From: Sulfurovum sp. UBA4779
Lineage (GTDB): Bacteria; Campylobacterota; Campylobacteria; Campylobacterales; Sulfurovaceae
Direction of reading: 5' to 3'
NCBI GenBank assembly: GCA_002403155.1
Contig: DHHF01000007.1
Coordinates: 23,256 to 87,255 of the forward strand
DNA length: 64,000 nt
This document shows, one piece after another, positions 1 to 8,673 of the stretch. Every line of letters starts with the position of its first letter. Position 1 is the stretch's first letter. A program made the translations under genes and the position numbers. Below the pieces are notes generated by a model. That model was not told the DNA's origin and ran no database searches. It saw only the letters and a program-made list of their open reading frames with translations.

Positions 1-19
1 ATAATATTGAAGGATTTTC

Positions 20-1087
20 ATGCCTTTTTCTTCCAAAAATCGTTCCGGCACTCTTAACGGCATTTTATTTGTAGGCATTTTTTCTGCTGCTGCAACCTAC
101 ATTTCCGATATAAGCGCTATCAAAGTCTTGGGCCTTTCTCCTTTGGTTATCGGGATTGTGATGGGCATCTTTTATGCCAATACCCTGCACAATAAATTTC
201 CCTCCGCATGGGAAAGCGGCATCACCTTCTCAGCAAAAAAAATTTTGCGGTTTGCTATCGTATTTTACGGGTTTAGGATTACCTTTCAAGAGATCGGCGC
301 AGTTGGAGTGGAAGGATTTCTTGTATCGCTGATCATGCTTTCTACCACTTTTATCCTGGGTACATGGCTGGGACATAATATTTTCGGGATGGACAAAGAC
401 ACTTCGATGCTGAATGCCTCCGGCGCTTCTGTTTGCGGCGCAGCAGCCGTGCTTGCCACAGAACCGGTACTCAAATCAGAAGAGTATAAAGCAGCGATCG
501 CCGTTTCGATGGTGGTGCTTTTTGGAACCATTTCCATGTTTCTTTATCCGGTGCTTTATACCATGTTCATCGAAAATGCTTCAGGCTTTTTTCATATGGG
601 GGCAAGAGAATTCGGTATCTATGCAGGCGGAACGATTCATGAGGTTGCACAGGTGGTTGCCGTACCCTTTTCTGTTCCGAGTGCCCCTCAGGAAATGGCA
701 GACAATGCCATCATCGTCAAGATGACGCGGGTGATCATGATCGCACCGATGCTGATCATCTTGGGAATCTATCTCAGCTACAGTGTAAAAAAACAGGGAG
801 GAGAAGCAGGAGGCACCGTCAAATTGGTCATTCCGTGGTTTGCGGTCTATTTCATCGGTGTAGCTGGCTTTAACTCTCTTCACTTTATCCCTGAAAATAT
901 CGTCGCAATCATCAACGAGATTGATACGTTCCTGCTTACCATGGCAATGACGGCGCTGGGCATGGGAACGCGATTTGCGAAATTCAAAGGGCTCGGGCTT
1001 GCTCCGATCTACACCTCAGGCCTCATGTTTCTCTGGCTTGTAATCGGAGGATTTGTTGTCACAAAGGCAGTTTGCGCTGCATTTTAA
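20..1087 (+). CDS. YeiH family (UPF0324) putative sulfate/anion exporter
   Basis: This 355-residue integral membrane protein has about ten hydrophobic segments, beginning around residue 12 and running to the C-terminus. Its features match the YeiH/UPF0324 family: an N-terminal LGLSPLVIGIVMG segment, an ASGASVCGAAAVLATEP loop near residue 132, and a conserved GGTIHEVAQVVA helix near residue 202. YeiH proteins are annotated as putative sulfate exporters, but transport is not well demonstrated, so the substrate is inference. The ATG is preceded by AAGGA at a good distance. No partner gene is visible because the window begins just upstream, and the downstream gene is convergent. The family call is secure; the function is not. 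Confidence 0.85.
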   Translation: MPFSSKNRSGTLNGILFVGIFSAAATYISDISAIKVLGLSPLVIGIVMGIFYANTLHNKFPSAWESGITFSAKKILRFAIVFYGFRITFQEIGAVGVEGFLVSLIMLSTTFILGTWLGHNIFGMDKDTSMLNASGASVCGAAAVLATEPVLKSEEYKAAIAVSMVVLFGTISMFLYPVLYTMFIENASGFFHMGAREFGIYAGGTIHEVAQVVAVPFSVPSAPQEMADNAIIVKMTRVIMIAPMLIILGIYLSYSVKKQGGEAGGTVKLVIPWFAVYFIGVAGFNSLHFIPENIVAIINEIDTFLLTMAMTALGMGTRFAKFKGLGLAPIYTSGLMFLWLVIGGFVVTKAVCAAF

Positions 1088-1127
1088 TGATGACTTTTTT
1101 TCATGCTAAAATACTTTTTTGGCTGCA

Positions 1128-2738
1128 TCACTTCCTTTTGCGGTAGCTCAAAGCCTCCAACACATCACTTTTTTCGATCGTCTTATGGCCGGCAAGGTCA
1201 GCGATCGTACGTGCAGTTTTTTTGATGCCGGCGATACTCCGATGCGATAGAGCAAATTTCTCAATGGCCGATTCAAGTATCGTTGCCGCATCATCCGTAA
1301 GCCGGCAAAACTGTTCTATCTCTTCTTCGGTGAGCTTGCCGTTGAGCCGTTCTTGCCCTCTTTGTTTTTGCATTTTAAATGCTTCAAGCACCTGCTCATG
1401 CATCTGCGCGGAACTCACATCTCTTTGATCCCCGCTTTTGACCTCCTGCATCACCACAAAAAGATCTATACGGTCCAAAAAAGGATCCGAAAGCCTGTTT
1501 TGATAGCGTTTGATCTCCACTTCGCTGCAGCGGCATGCTTTGCTTTTGGAAAGCAAATTGCCGCACGGGCATGGATTCATAGCTGCAACAAACATAATAT
1601 CGGCTTCATATGCTATCTTGGCATTGACCCTGGCGATATGCACCTTTTTGTCCTGCAAAGGCTCTCTTAGCGCCTCAAGCACATTTTTGGAAAAATGCGG
1701 AAGCTCGTCAAAAAAAAGTATCCCCTTGTGCGCAAGCGCCACTTCTCCTATCTTTGCCTGCAAAGAGCCTCCTCCGAAGACAGAAGCGGAAGTAGCAGTA
1801 TGATGCGGAGCGCGCATAGGCCTTAAAGCTTTAAAATTCGGTATGACTCCGTCTAAAAACTGATGCTTCGCGATGGCAAGCATCTCCTCTTCGTACAAAG
1901 GAGGCAAAATATCTTTGATACGCTTGGCGATCATACTTTTTCCGCAGCCGGGGCTTCCTTCCATTAAAAAATTATGCATGCCTGCCGCTGCAATGAGCGA
2001 GGCTCTTTTGGCCACGCTCTGTCCTTTGACATCCGCAAAATCGGCCTCGTATTTTTGTTCAAAATAACAAACCCTGTCATTGAATACAATTTGATTTGCC
2101 TCATAAGAAAATGCCTGCACATTTGCTTGATAGTTTTTGCTTTTTATGATCGCTATGGCTTCATTCAGTGTTTCAACGGCAATAAATTCAACTCCCGATA
2201 TGTGGCTCAGATAACCGATGGCTTCTTTGGGTACGATCGCTCTTTTGATAAGCCCTTGCTCTTTAAGCGACAATACCAGGGGAAACAGCATAGAACTTGA
2301 TTTGATTTTCCCGTCAAGCCCCAATTCCCCAAAGACGAAAAGGCCCTCTTCGGAGATAGTATGTTTATGCAAAGCGATCAAAAGCGCCAAAGAAAGATCA
2401 AAATGGGTGCCGGATTTTTTCAAATCCGAAGGACTCAAATTTACCGTAATTTTAAGAGGAGGAAAAACGAAACCATTGGTCAGCAATGCCGATTTTACAC
2501 GCTCCTTTGCTTCTTGAATGTCATTGCTTGCCAGCCCTACCACGGCAAAACCGGGCAATCCTTTGGTGAAAGTCGCCTCCACTTCGATCACTTTTGCATT
2601 CACGCCTTCAAGAGTAGCGCAGGTAAGCCAGTTAACAATGACAGATTCCTTTTCTTTGTTTCTATGGTCCGGTGGGAAATTACCACTATCTGTTTTTGCA
2701 TTCATACTGAAGTTTTGCATAAGATCAAAAAAAAACAT
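1128..2738 (-). CDS. comM: YifB/ComM family magnesium-chelatase-like AAA+ ATPase
   Basis: The product is a cytoplasmic AAA+ protein of the YifB/ComM family, which promotes branch migration during natural transformation in gamma-proteobacteria. The N-terminal Lon-protease-like fold contains TKGLPGFAVVGLAS. The ATPase core has a Walker A sequence GSPGCGKSMIAKRI near residue 265, a Walker B sequence ILFFDELPHF near residue 345, and the family sequence NPCPCGN near residue 390. A Mg_chelatase C-terminal domain (SHRSIAGIKKTARTIADL) closes the protein. The family usually begins a few residues before NWLTCATLEG, so the N-terminal 30 residues are uncertain; the nearest ATG candidates are MQNFSMNAK and MNAK. 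The gene is divergent from gdhA and its role in DNA uptake here is inferred from the family. Confidence 0.9.
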   Translation of the reverse strand: MFFFDLMQNFSMNAKTDSGNFPPDHRNKEKESVIVNWLTCATLEGVNAKVIEVEATFTKGLPGFAVVGLASNDIQEAKERVKSALLTNGFVFPPLKITVNLSPSDLKKSGTHFDLSLALLIALHKHTISEEGLFVFGELGLDGKIKSSSMLFPLVLSLKEQGLIKRAIVPKEAIGYLSHISGVEFIAVETLNEAIAIIKSKNYQANVQAFSYEANQIVFNDRVCYFEQKYEADFADVKGQSVAKRASLIAAAGMHNFLMEGSPGCGKSMIAKRIKDILPPLYEEEMLAIAKHQFLDGVIPNFKALRPMRAPHHTATSASVFGGGSLQAKIGEVALAHKGILFFDELPHFSKNVLEALREPLQDKKVHIARVNAKIAYEADIMFVAAMNPCPCGNLLSKSKACRCSEVEIKRYQNRLSDPFLDRIDLFVVMQEVKSGDQRDVSSAQMHEQVLEAFKMQKQRGQERLNGKLTEEEIEQFCRLTDDAATILESAIEKFALSHRSIAGIKKTARTIADLAGHKTIEKSDVLEALSYRKRK

Positions 2739-2791
2739 AAAAATATGTCAAATTGTAATATAATAGCTCTATTTATTTTGAAAGGATCTTC

Positions 2792-4147
2792 ATGGACTAT
2801 ATCGACAAGACAATGAAACGTGTAGAGGAAACAAACTGTAAAGAAAGCTCAAATTTCTTTCAGGCACTCAAAGAGGTTTTGGAATCTATCGAACCGCTGA
2901 TCCAAAATCATCCCGAATACGAACGCTACAATATTATCGAACGTATCATCTTCCCCAATAGAGAAATTCGCTTTAAAGTGGAGTGGCTGGATGACAAAAA
3001 CAATATCCGTGTCAACAACGGCTACAGAATCCAGTTTAACAATGCACTGGGGCCCTACAAGGGAGGCGTACGTTTTCATCCGACTGTCAATACGGATATT
3101 TTAAAATTCCTCGCTTTTGAGCAAATCTTTAAAAATGCTCTGACAGGACTTCACATCGGTGGTGCAAAAGGCGGAGCAGATTTTGATCCTAAAGGAAAAA
3201 GCGACAATGAAATTATGAAATTTTGTCAATCTTTCATGTCTGCATTTTACAACAGCATCGGCTCGGATATTGATATATTGGGCGGAGATATCGGCGTGGG
3301 GGAACGGGAAGTGGGCTATCTGTTTGGGCAGTACAAACTGTTGACCAATTCTTACGACAGTATCATTACCAGCAAACCTCTTGCTCTGGGGGGAAGTCTT
3401 GGCCGCACGGAAGCAACCGGATATGGACTCATCTATTTTACCGAAACACTTTTGCAAGACCAAAACGAAACACTCAAAGGCAAGATTTGTGCCGTGAGCG
3501 GAAGCGGAAATGTTGCCGTTCATGCGATTGAAAAACTGTATGACATGGGGGCCATCCCTGTTACCTGCTCGGATTCAAGAGGTGCAATACATGACAGCAA
3601 CGGCATCGATCTTGTCCTGCTTAAAAAGATCAAATTTGAACGCCGGGCATCATTGGAGTATTATGCACTGGAGCGCAAAAGCGCCGTTTATGTAAAAAAC
3701 GATGCTTTCACTAACGGCTCAAACTACGTGTGGCAGATCCCCTGTTTTGCCGCTTTTCCGTGCGCAACGCAAAATGAGCTTGACATCATCGGAGCGCAAG
3801 CGCTCATAAACAATAATGTAAAAATCATAGCAGAAGGCGCCAACATGCCTACCCTGCCTGAAGCAATCGATCTTTTTATGGAAAACGGGATCATGTTTGC
3901 ACCTGCCAAAGCGGCCAATGCGGGAGGGGTTGCTGTGAGCGTGCTTGAGATGGGACAAAATAACTCTCTTAATTATCTTTCTTTTGAAGAGGTCGACCAA
4001 AAGCTGCAAAGTATCATGTCCAATATCTACTATCACATGAAAAAAACATCCGAAGAGTATGATTTGGGCACCAATCTTATCGCTGCGGCAAACATTTTAG
4101 GCTTCAAACGCGTTGCCAATGCTATGATCGCGCAAGGGGTTTTGTAG
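2792..4147 (+). CDS. gdhA: NADP-specific glutamate dehydrogenase
   Basis: The 451-residue protein is a hexameric-type glutamate dehydrogenase that interconverts 2-oxoglutarate plus ammonium and glutamate. It carries the substrate-binding segment YKGGVRFHP near residue 90, the catalytic-lysine motif GGAKGGADFDPKGKSD near residue 122, and DIGVGEREVGYLFGQY near residue 168. A Rossmann-type GSGNVAVHA near residue 235 binds the nucleotide, and GANMPTLPEA and ANAGGVAVS follow. Length and motif spacing match the roughly 450-residue anabolic GdhA class; NADP specificity is inferred from that class. The start has an AAAGGA box. The gene stands alone on the plus strand between comM and def, both on the minus strand, so it is probably transcribed on its own. 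Confidence 0.95.
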   Translation: MDYIDKTMKRVEETNCKESSNFFQALKEVLESIEPLIQNHPEYERYNIIERIIFPNREIRFKVEWLDDKNNIRVNNGYRIQFNNALGPYKGGVRFHPTVNTDILKFLAFEQIFKNALTGLHIGGAKGGADFDPKGKSDNEIMKFCQSFMSAFYNSIGSDIDILGGDIGVGEREVGYLFGQYKLLTNSYDSIITSKPLALGGSLGRTEATGYGLIYFTETLLQDQNETLKGKICAVSGSGNVAVHAIEKLYDMGAIPVTCSDSRGAIHDSNGIDLVLLKKIKFERRASLEYYALERKSAVYVKNDAFTNGSNYVWQIPCFAAFPCATQNELDIIGAQALINNNVKIIAEGANMPTLPEAIDLFMENGIMFAPAKAANAGGVAVSVLEMGQNNSLNYLSFEEVDQKLQSIMSNIYYHMKKTSEEYDLGTNLIAAANILGFKRVANAMIAQGVL

Positions 4148-4167
4148 CCTTTTGGGCCCCCTTGTCG

Positions 4168-4196
4168 CTTGCAAAGCCTTCTTCCCTTTGCAAGCC
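4168..4196. terminator. hairpin between convergent gdhA and def
   Basis: A perfect 10-bp inverted repeat (GCTTGCAAAG and CTTTGCAAGC, 9-nt loop) lies 20 bp after the gdhA stop and 19 bp after the def stop. No clear T-tract follows on either strand. It may act as a weak bidirectional terminator or only protect 3' ends. Confidence 0.4.
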
Positions 4197-4214
4197 TAGC
4201 CCTGCATCTGATAT

Positions 4215-4739
4215 TTATGCGGGCTTTGACCGTCTTTTCCACTCTTTTTCAAATTTTTTACGCTTTGTGTAGGAAAGTTTTTCAACAAAAACCCTTCCTT
4301 CCAGATGGTCTATCTCGTGTTGCATCGCAATCGCAAGAAAATCGTCATCTTCTATGATGTGCGTATTGCCAAAACGGTCTTGGTATTCGACTTTAACATG
4401 TTTTGCGCGATTTACATCTTCGTACACACCCGGTACGCTCAAGCATCCCTCTTGAAAATGGGTAGACCCGTCCATTTCGATGATGGCAGGGTTGATCATC
4501 TCTAGAGTATTTTCTTTAGGCTGGCTATGTTCCGCATCTGCCTCTTCCAGCGGAATATTGATGATCAATGCACGCAAATCTACCCCGATTTGGATTGCGG
4601 CAAGCCCTACGCCGTTTTTGGCAATCATCGTATCGTACATATCATCGAGCAAAGCATGGATCTTCTCATCAAAAACTTCTACTTTTTTAGAGATAAGCTT
4701 CAGCCTTTTGTCCGGATATATCACTATTTCTCTTACCAT
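4215..4739 (-). CDS. def: peptide deformylase
   Basis: The 174-residue metalloenzyme removes the N-formyl group from nascent proteins in the cytoplasm. All three family motifs are visible: GVGLAAIQIG near residue 44, EGCLSVPGV near residue 98 with the metal-binding cysteine, and QHEIDHLEG near residue 140 with two metal-binding histidines and the catalytic glutamate. It starts 9 bp after the clpP stop, so clpP and def are almost certainly cotranscribed, and both act on newly made or damaged proteins. The lysine/arginine-rich C-terminus is normal for the family. The metal is probably iron, from family knowledge. Confidence 0.96.
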   Translation of the reverse strand: MVREIVIYPDKRLKLISKKVEVFDEKIHALLDDMYDTMIAKNGVGLAAIQIGVDLRALIINIPLEEADAEHSQPKENTLEMINPAIIEMDGSTHFQEGCLSVPGVYEDVNRAKHVKVEYQDRFGNTHIIEDDDFLAIAMQHEIDHLEGRVFVEKLSYTKRKKFEKEWKRRSKPA

Positions 4740-4748
4740 CTGTCAAAC

Positions 4749-5336
4749 CTAACCAAAACTTTTTGTAAGCACTTTGTCTATCAGCCCATACTCCATTGCT
4801 TCTTTTGCCGACATAAAATAGTCTCTTTCCGTATCTTTTTCTACTCTTTTAACTGTTTTGCCTGTCCGTTCGGCCAAAATCTCATTGAGTGTCTCTTTAA
4901 GCCTTTGAATCTCTTGAGCCTGAATCAAAATATCGGTTGCCTGTCCTTGCGCACCGCCAAGCGGCTGATGAATCATGATACGAGAGTTAGGCAATGCGTA
5001 ACGCTTGCCCTTTGTTCCGCACGCAAGCAAAAATGCTCCCATTGACGCTGCCTGGCCGATGCAGATCGTGACGATATCGGGCTTGATATAGTTCATCGTA
5101 TCATACATGGAAAGCCCTGAGGTAATCACACCCCCCGGAGAATTGATATAAAAATAGATATCCTTGTCAGGATCTTGCGCTTCAAGAAAAAGAAATTGTG
5201 CTACGATAGAAGAAGCCACCTGGTCATTCACTTCCCCGCTTAGCATAATGATCCTGTCTTTTAAAAGACGCGAATAGATATCGTAGCTTCTTTCGCCTCT
5301 GCCTGTTTGCTCTATCACATACGGAATATAACTCAT
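4749..5336 (-). CDS. clpP: ATP-dependent Clp protease proteolytic subunit
   Basis: The 195-residue protein is the serine protease ring subunit of Clp complexes. The catalytic serine lies in GQAASMGAFLLA near residue 97, the histidine in SRIMIHQPLGG near residue 122, and the aspartate follows in the C-terminal half. The N-terminus YIPYVIEQTGRGERSYDIYSRLL is typical of ClpP. It is the middle gene of a tig-clpP-def order on the minus strand, a common bacterial pairing of trigger factor with Clp protease. The 100-bp gap to tig contains a hairpin and a dyad, so clpP may have its own promoter. Confidence 0.97.
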   Translation of the reverse strand: MSYIPYVIEQTGRGERSYDIYSRLLKDRIIMLSGEVNDQVASSIVAQFLFLEAQDPDKDIYFYINSPGGVITSGLSMYDTMNYIKPDIVTICIGQAASMGAFLLACGTKGKRYALPNSRIMIHQPLGGAQGQATDILIQAQEIQRLKETLNEILAERTGKTVKRVEKDTERDYFMSAKEAMEYGLIDKVLTKSFG

Positions 5337-5343
5337 AATGTAC

Positions 5344-5400
5344 CTTTAATAGTATATAGCTAAATTGATGATTATCAACTCAACTATACACTTTAATAGT
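5344..5400. promoter_or_regulatory. dyad flanked by 10-bp direct repeats upstream of clpP
   Basis: Upstream of clpP, the dyad TTGAT-N4-ATCAA at 5365-5378 sits between two identical CTTTAATAGT direct repeats at 5344-5353 and 5391-5400. The dyad core resembles part of a Fur-type box, but the match is short. This is a possible operator seen only by pattern. Confidence 0.25.
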
Positions 5401-5402
5401 TA

Positions 5403-5430
5403 ACAGACAGCAATTTTTATCGCTGTCTGT
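5403..5430 (-). terminator. hairpin downstream of tig
   Basis: A 9-bp perfect stem (ACAGACAGC and GCTGTCTGT, 10-nt loop) begins 6 bp after the tig stop on the minus strand. The following bases are only moderately T-rich, so it is a possible terminator that would partly separate tig from clpP-def. Confidence 0.5.
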
Positions 5431-5436
5431 TGTTGT

Positions 5437-6729
5437 TTATCGATGCAAATTTAAAAGTTTTGAAAAAAGCTTATCTTCGATCATTCCCATTTTTATAGCA
5501 GGGAGCAGATTGTTTTTCTGATAATATTTAATAAGCTCTTGCGGATTTTGTCCATGCATCATCGCTTCATAATAGATAACCTGAGTGACTTCTTGGTCAT
5601 TGATATTGATCTCTTCTTGTTTGGCCAGCGCATCTACAATAAATGTCGCTCTTACGCTCTCTGCGGCATCTTTTCTTACCTCATCGCGAAGCGCTTCTAT
5701 CTTTTCTGGATTTGCTTTTAAATCCTCAACCTCTTCCTTGCTCATTGCTCTGGCTTTTTCATTGATTTTGGCATCGATTTCTTCCTCAACGATATTGTTA
5801 GGCAATGCAAAATCAAATTTCTCAACCAATGCTTCGATCAATTTCGGCTTCAACTCTTCACCGTAAATCTTGGAAATTTTTTCTGATACGATTTGTTCTT
5901 TTACTTTTTCTTTGAGCGTCTCAAGCGTAGCATTTTCATCCCCTTGCAGCATTTTTTTTGCAAATTCATCATCAACAGCAGCAGGCACTTGTTCTTGAAT
6001 TTCATGAAGTTTTATTTTGAACTCCGCTTCTTTTCCTGCCAAATCTTTTGCCTGATATGTTTCCGGGAAAGTAACTTTTATGGTTTTTTCCTCTTCATAC
6101 TGCATGCCGATGATCTGCTCTTCAAACCCGGGGATAAATTGTCCTGATCCGATTTTAAGGCTGAATTTTTCAGCTTTGCCGCCGGCAAAAGGAACGCCGT
6201 CGATAAACCCTTCAAAATCTATCACGGTCATATCGCCGTCTTTGACCATTCTTTTTCTTTTGATTTTTTGAAACGCTGCCTGAGCAGCAGCCATACTTTC
6301 GAGTCTTTCTTCAATCTCTGCATCCGAAGCTTCCGGATGCTCATATGCCGGAATAGCTTCTTTGTAACCTGCGATATCAAATTTCGGCTTCATGGAGATT
6401 TCTACTTCCACATCGATGCCCGTATCGTTCTTTTTGTATTTTTTGAATAGGGGCTGGCCGATAATTTCAGAAGCATTGATCCCGGCCTCTTTGATACCTT
6501 CATCCATCAAATCCTTCAGCGCCTCCCCTTCGGCATCATGCATTAACTTTTCGCCATGCAATTTTTTTACTATATGTGCAGGAACTTTTCCTTTTCTGAA
6601 GCCGTCCACTTTCATTTGCTTGGCTGCTGTTGCTGCAAGTGTTTCAACCTTTTTGGCTATCGCACTGTTCTCTATTGTGCCGTTTACCATGATGTTAGCA
6701 TCGTCTATTTTATTTACCGTAACTTTCAC
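5437..6729 (-). CDS. tig: trigger factor, ribosome-associated chaperone and prolyl isomerase
   Basis: The 430-residue protein matches trigger factor in length and order. An N-terminal ribosome-binding domain carries GFRKGKVPAHIVKK near residue 43, corresponding to the ribosome-docking signature. A central FKBP-type isomerase domain follows near residues 150-235 (DGDMTVIDFEGFIDGVPFAGG and FIPGFEEQIIGM). A long charged helical C-terminal chaperone domain ends the protein. It binds nascent chains at the ribosome exit tunnel. It is the first gene of the tig-clpP-def set on the minus strand. Confidence 0.95.
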   Translation of the reverse strand: MKVTVNKIDDANIMVNGTIENSAIAKKVETLAATAAKQMKVDGFRKGKVPAHIVKKLHGEKLMHDAEGEALKDLMDEGIKEAGINASEIIGQPLFKKYKKNDTGIDVEVEISMKPKFDIAGYKEAIPAYEHPEASDAEIEERLESMAAAQAAFQKIKRKRMVKDGDMTVIDFEGFIDGVPFAGGKAEKFSLKIGSGQFIPGFEEQIIGMQYEEEKTIKVTFPETYQAKDLAGKEAEFKIKLHEIQEQVPAAVDDEFAKKMLQGDENATLETLKEKVKEQIVSEKISKIYGEELKPKLIEALVEKFDFALPNNIVEEEIDAKINEKARAMSKEEVEDLKANPEKIEALRDEVRKDAAESVRATFIVDALAKQEEININDQEVTQVIYYEAMMHGQNPQELIKYYQKNNLLPAIKMGMIEDKLFSKLLNLHR

Positions 6730-6808
6730 TGCAATCCTTTGTTTTGTTTGTAAATGCCGTGATTTTATCGAAATATTGATAAAAAACGAATAGAAACAAA
6801 AAATCGGC

Positions 6809-6814
6809 TATAAT
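6809..6814 (+). promoter_or_regulatory. -10 box abutting the mutY start
   Basis: A perfect TATAAT lies only 5 bp before the mutY ATG. If it is the -10 element, transcription starts at or just after the first base of the coding sequence, giving a leaderless message or a start at the internal ATG at 6841. No ribosome-binding site precedes either ATG. Confidence 0.5.
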
Positions 6815-6819
6815 CTGGC

Positions 6820-7794
6820 ATGTCAAATACACTTGCACCCATGCGCCGGCAGATCCTTGACTGGTATCGTCAAAATGGAAGAAAAACGCTGCCTTGGCGC
6901 AATACGGGCAACCCTTACCATATCTATGTTAGCGAGGTCATGCTCCAACAGACTCAAGTTAAAACTGTCCTTGAACGGTTCTATTTTCCCTTCCTCGAAG
7001 CTTTTCCTACACTGGAAGATTTAGCCTCTGCGAGCCTCGATGATGTCCTAAAAAAATGGGAAGGCTTAGGATACTACACCCGAGCAAAACATCTTCATCA
7101 AACCGCAAGACAGATTAGCAAAATGCCCGAAACTATCGAAGCGCTTATAAAACTCCCGGGTATCGGCAAAAACACCGCCCACGCCATCGCCGCTTTTGCC
7201 TTTAAGCAGCCTGTACCCGTTATGGAAGCCAATGTCAAGCGGATCCTCTGCCGCATCCACAAACTCAAAACCCCTTCCGAAAAACAGCTCTGGGAGCATG
7301 CCTATGCACTCATAGATAAAAAAAATCCTTTCGACTATAATCAGGCGATGATGGATATCGGCGCAATGGTCTGTCTGCCCCAAAACCCCCTCTGCGCCCA
7401 TTGCCCCCTGTTTGATATCTGCCAAGGCAAAAGTATGCCCGAAGGCTACCCCGAAAAAAAGAAAAAAACCGTACCCCTGCGTGAAGAAAATATTCTTATT
7501 TCTCTTTGCAGCAGCGGCCGTCTGTCGCTGAGCCAAAGAAGCGGAAAATTCCTGCACGGCCTGTGGGGGTTTGAAAGCGTAGAAATCCCGCCCCATTCAG
7601 CGCAGTATATCGGGGAAGTGACCCATGGCTACACCCATTTTAAACTTAGGTGTAAAGTTTATCTTTGCCAGGAAAGCCCCCAAAAGCAAAAACACTATTT
7701 TGATATCAAAGAGATCGATACCCTGGCGATCTCAAAAGCCGATGAGAAGATACTTAAACTCTTTTTGCTACAATGTGAAAAAGATTCATCATAA
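6820..7794 (+). CDS. mutY: A/G-specific adenine DNA glycosylase
   Basis: The 324-residue enzyme removes adenine mispaired with 8-oxoguanine. The N-terminal catalytic glutamate lies in SEVMLQQTQ near residue 42, the helix-hairpin-helix is LPGIGKNTAHAIA near residue 108, and the [4Fe-4S] cluster has the canonical C-X6-C-X2-C-X5-C spacing near residues 187-203. A C-terminal Nudix-like recognition domain (SGKFLHGLWGFE, VTHGYTHFKL) is present. The position of the catalytic aspartate in the usual ILDGNVKRV segment is occupied by glutamate here (VPVMEANVKRIL), a conservative but notable change. The start is uncertain because a -10 box abuts it; M8 at 6841 is the alternative. folE follows after 14 bp. 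Confidence 0.93.
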   Translation: MSNTLAPMRRQILDWYRQNGRKTLPWRNTGNPYHIYVSEVMLQQTQVKTVLERFYFPFLEAFPTLEDLASASLDDVLKKWEGLGYYTRAKHLHQTARQISKMPETIEALIKLPGIGKNTAHAIAAFAFKQPVPVMEANVKRILCRIHKLKTPSEKQLWEHAYALIDKKNPFDYNQAMMDIGAMVCLPQNPLCAHCPLFDICQGKSMPEGYPEKKKKTVPLREENILISLCSSGRLSLSQRSGKFLHGLWGFESVEIPPHSAQYIGEVTHGYTHFKLRCKVYLCQESPQKQKHYFDIKEIDTLAISKADEKILKLFLLQCEKDSS

Positions 7795-7808
7795 ACAGGT
7801 ATGTACAT

Positions 7809-8387
7809 ATGGACAAAGAGAAAGAATTTGAAGCAGCCGTAACGAAAATCCTTGAGCTTTTAGGAGAAGACCCCGAAAGGGAAGGGCTCATAAAAACGCC
7901 AAAGCGCGTAGTAAAAGCCTTGCAGTTTCTAACAGAAGGCTACCATCAAGACCCCAAAGAGATATTAAACCAAGCGCTTTTTTCTACAAGCAACGACGAG
8001 ATGGTGCTGGTGCGCGATATTGAATTTTACTCGATGTGCGAACACCATATACTTCCCATCATCGGCCGCGCACATGTAGCCTATATCCCCGACGGACAGG
8101 TTGTAGGACTCTCAAAGATTCCCCGTATCGTCAACGTCTATGCCAGACGCTTGCAGATACAAGAGCAGATGACCGAACAGATTGCCGACGCCATTTTGGA
8201 AACGATCAAACCCAAAGGGGTAGCTGTCGTGGTCCATGCACGGCATATGTGTATGGAGATGAGAGGCGTACAAAAGATCAATTCCACCACCGTAAGTTCG
8301 GCTCTTCGCGGCCTTTTTAAAAAAGACGAACGTACTAGAAACGAATTTTACAACCTCATCAATACGCCTGTCCCTTCCAATTTTTAA
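7809..8387 (+). CDS. folE: GTP cyclohydrolase I
   Basis: The 192-residue enzyme converts GTP to dihydroneopterin triphosphate, the first step of tetrahydrofolate synthesis. The zinc ligands are visible in SMCEHHILPIIGRAHVAYIP near residue 75 and in HARHMCMEMRG near residue 145. The substrate-binding GLSKIPRIV segment near residue 103 is intact. The length is typical of the bacterial type IA enzyme. It follows mutY by 14 bp and probably shares its transcript. A strong hairpin lies just after the stop. Confidence 0.97.
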   Translation: MDKEKEFEAAVTKILELLGEDPEREGLIKTPKRVVKALQFLTEGYHQDPKEILNQALFSTSNDEMVLVRDIEFYSMCEHHILPIIGRAHVAYIPDGQVVGLSKIPRIVNVYARRLQIQEQMTEQIADAILETIKPKGVAVVVHARHMCMEMRGVQKINSTTVSSALRGLFKKDERTRNEFYNLINTPVPSNF

Positions 8388-8396
8388 CCATATATT

Positions 8397-8423
8397 TTTG
8401 GGATCTGTTTTGCCGATCCCAAA
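8397..8423 (+). terminator. terminator after folE
   Basis: A 9-bp perfect stem (TTTGGGATC and GATCCCAAA, 9-nt loop) is followed by a T-rich run, starting 9 bp after the folE stop. This is a standard intrinsic terminator layout. Confidence 0.75.
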
Positions 8424-8558
8424 TTTGCTTTTTGAAAACAAACATCTTTTGATTTGAGCCAAATCAAGGTTATTTAATTGAATTGGGAGTATAATCGTCC
8501 TCTTTTATTTTTTGGATTTTATGTTATTTTAAGAAAAATAGCGTAAGATGCGAGAAAT

Positions 8559-8585
8559 TAATTAGGATAAAATTTGTCCTAATTA
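8559..8585. promoter_or_regulatory. palindromic operator candidate upstream of nifS-nifU
   Basis: A perfect inverted repeat, TAATTAGGA-N9-TCCTAATTA, lies about 90 bp before nifS in a 286-bp gap. The only genes downstream are Fe-S assembly genes, so an Fe-S- or iron-responsive regulator such as an Rrf2/IscR-type protein is a reasonable guess. No such regulator gene is in the window. Confidence 0.5.
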
Positions 8586-8673
8586 GAAAATGGGATTTAC
8601 TCCTCTTTAAAATCTGAGTAAACAAACTAAAAAAACGGGTCTTTACCTACCCCTATAAGCAGAAAGGATTATT

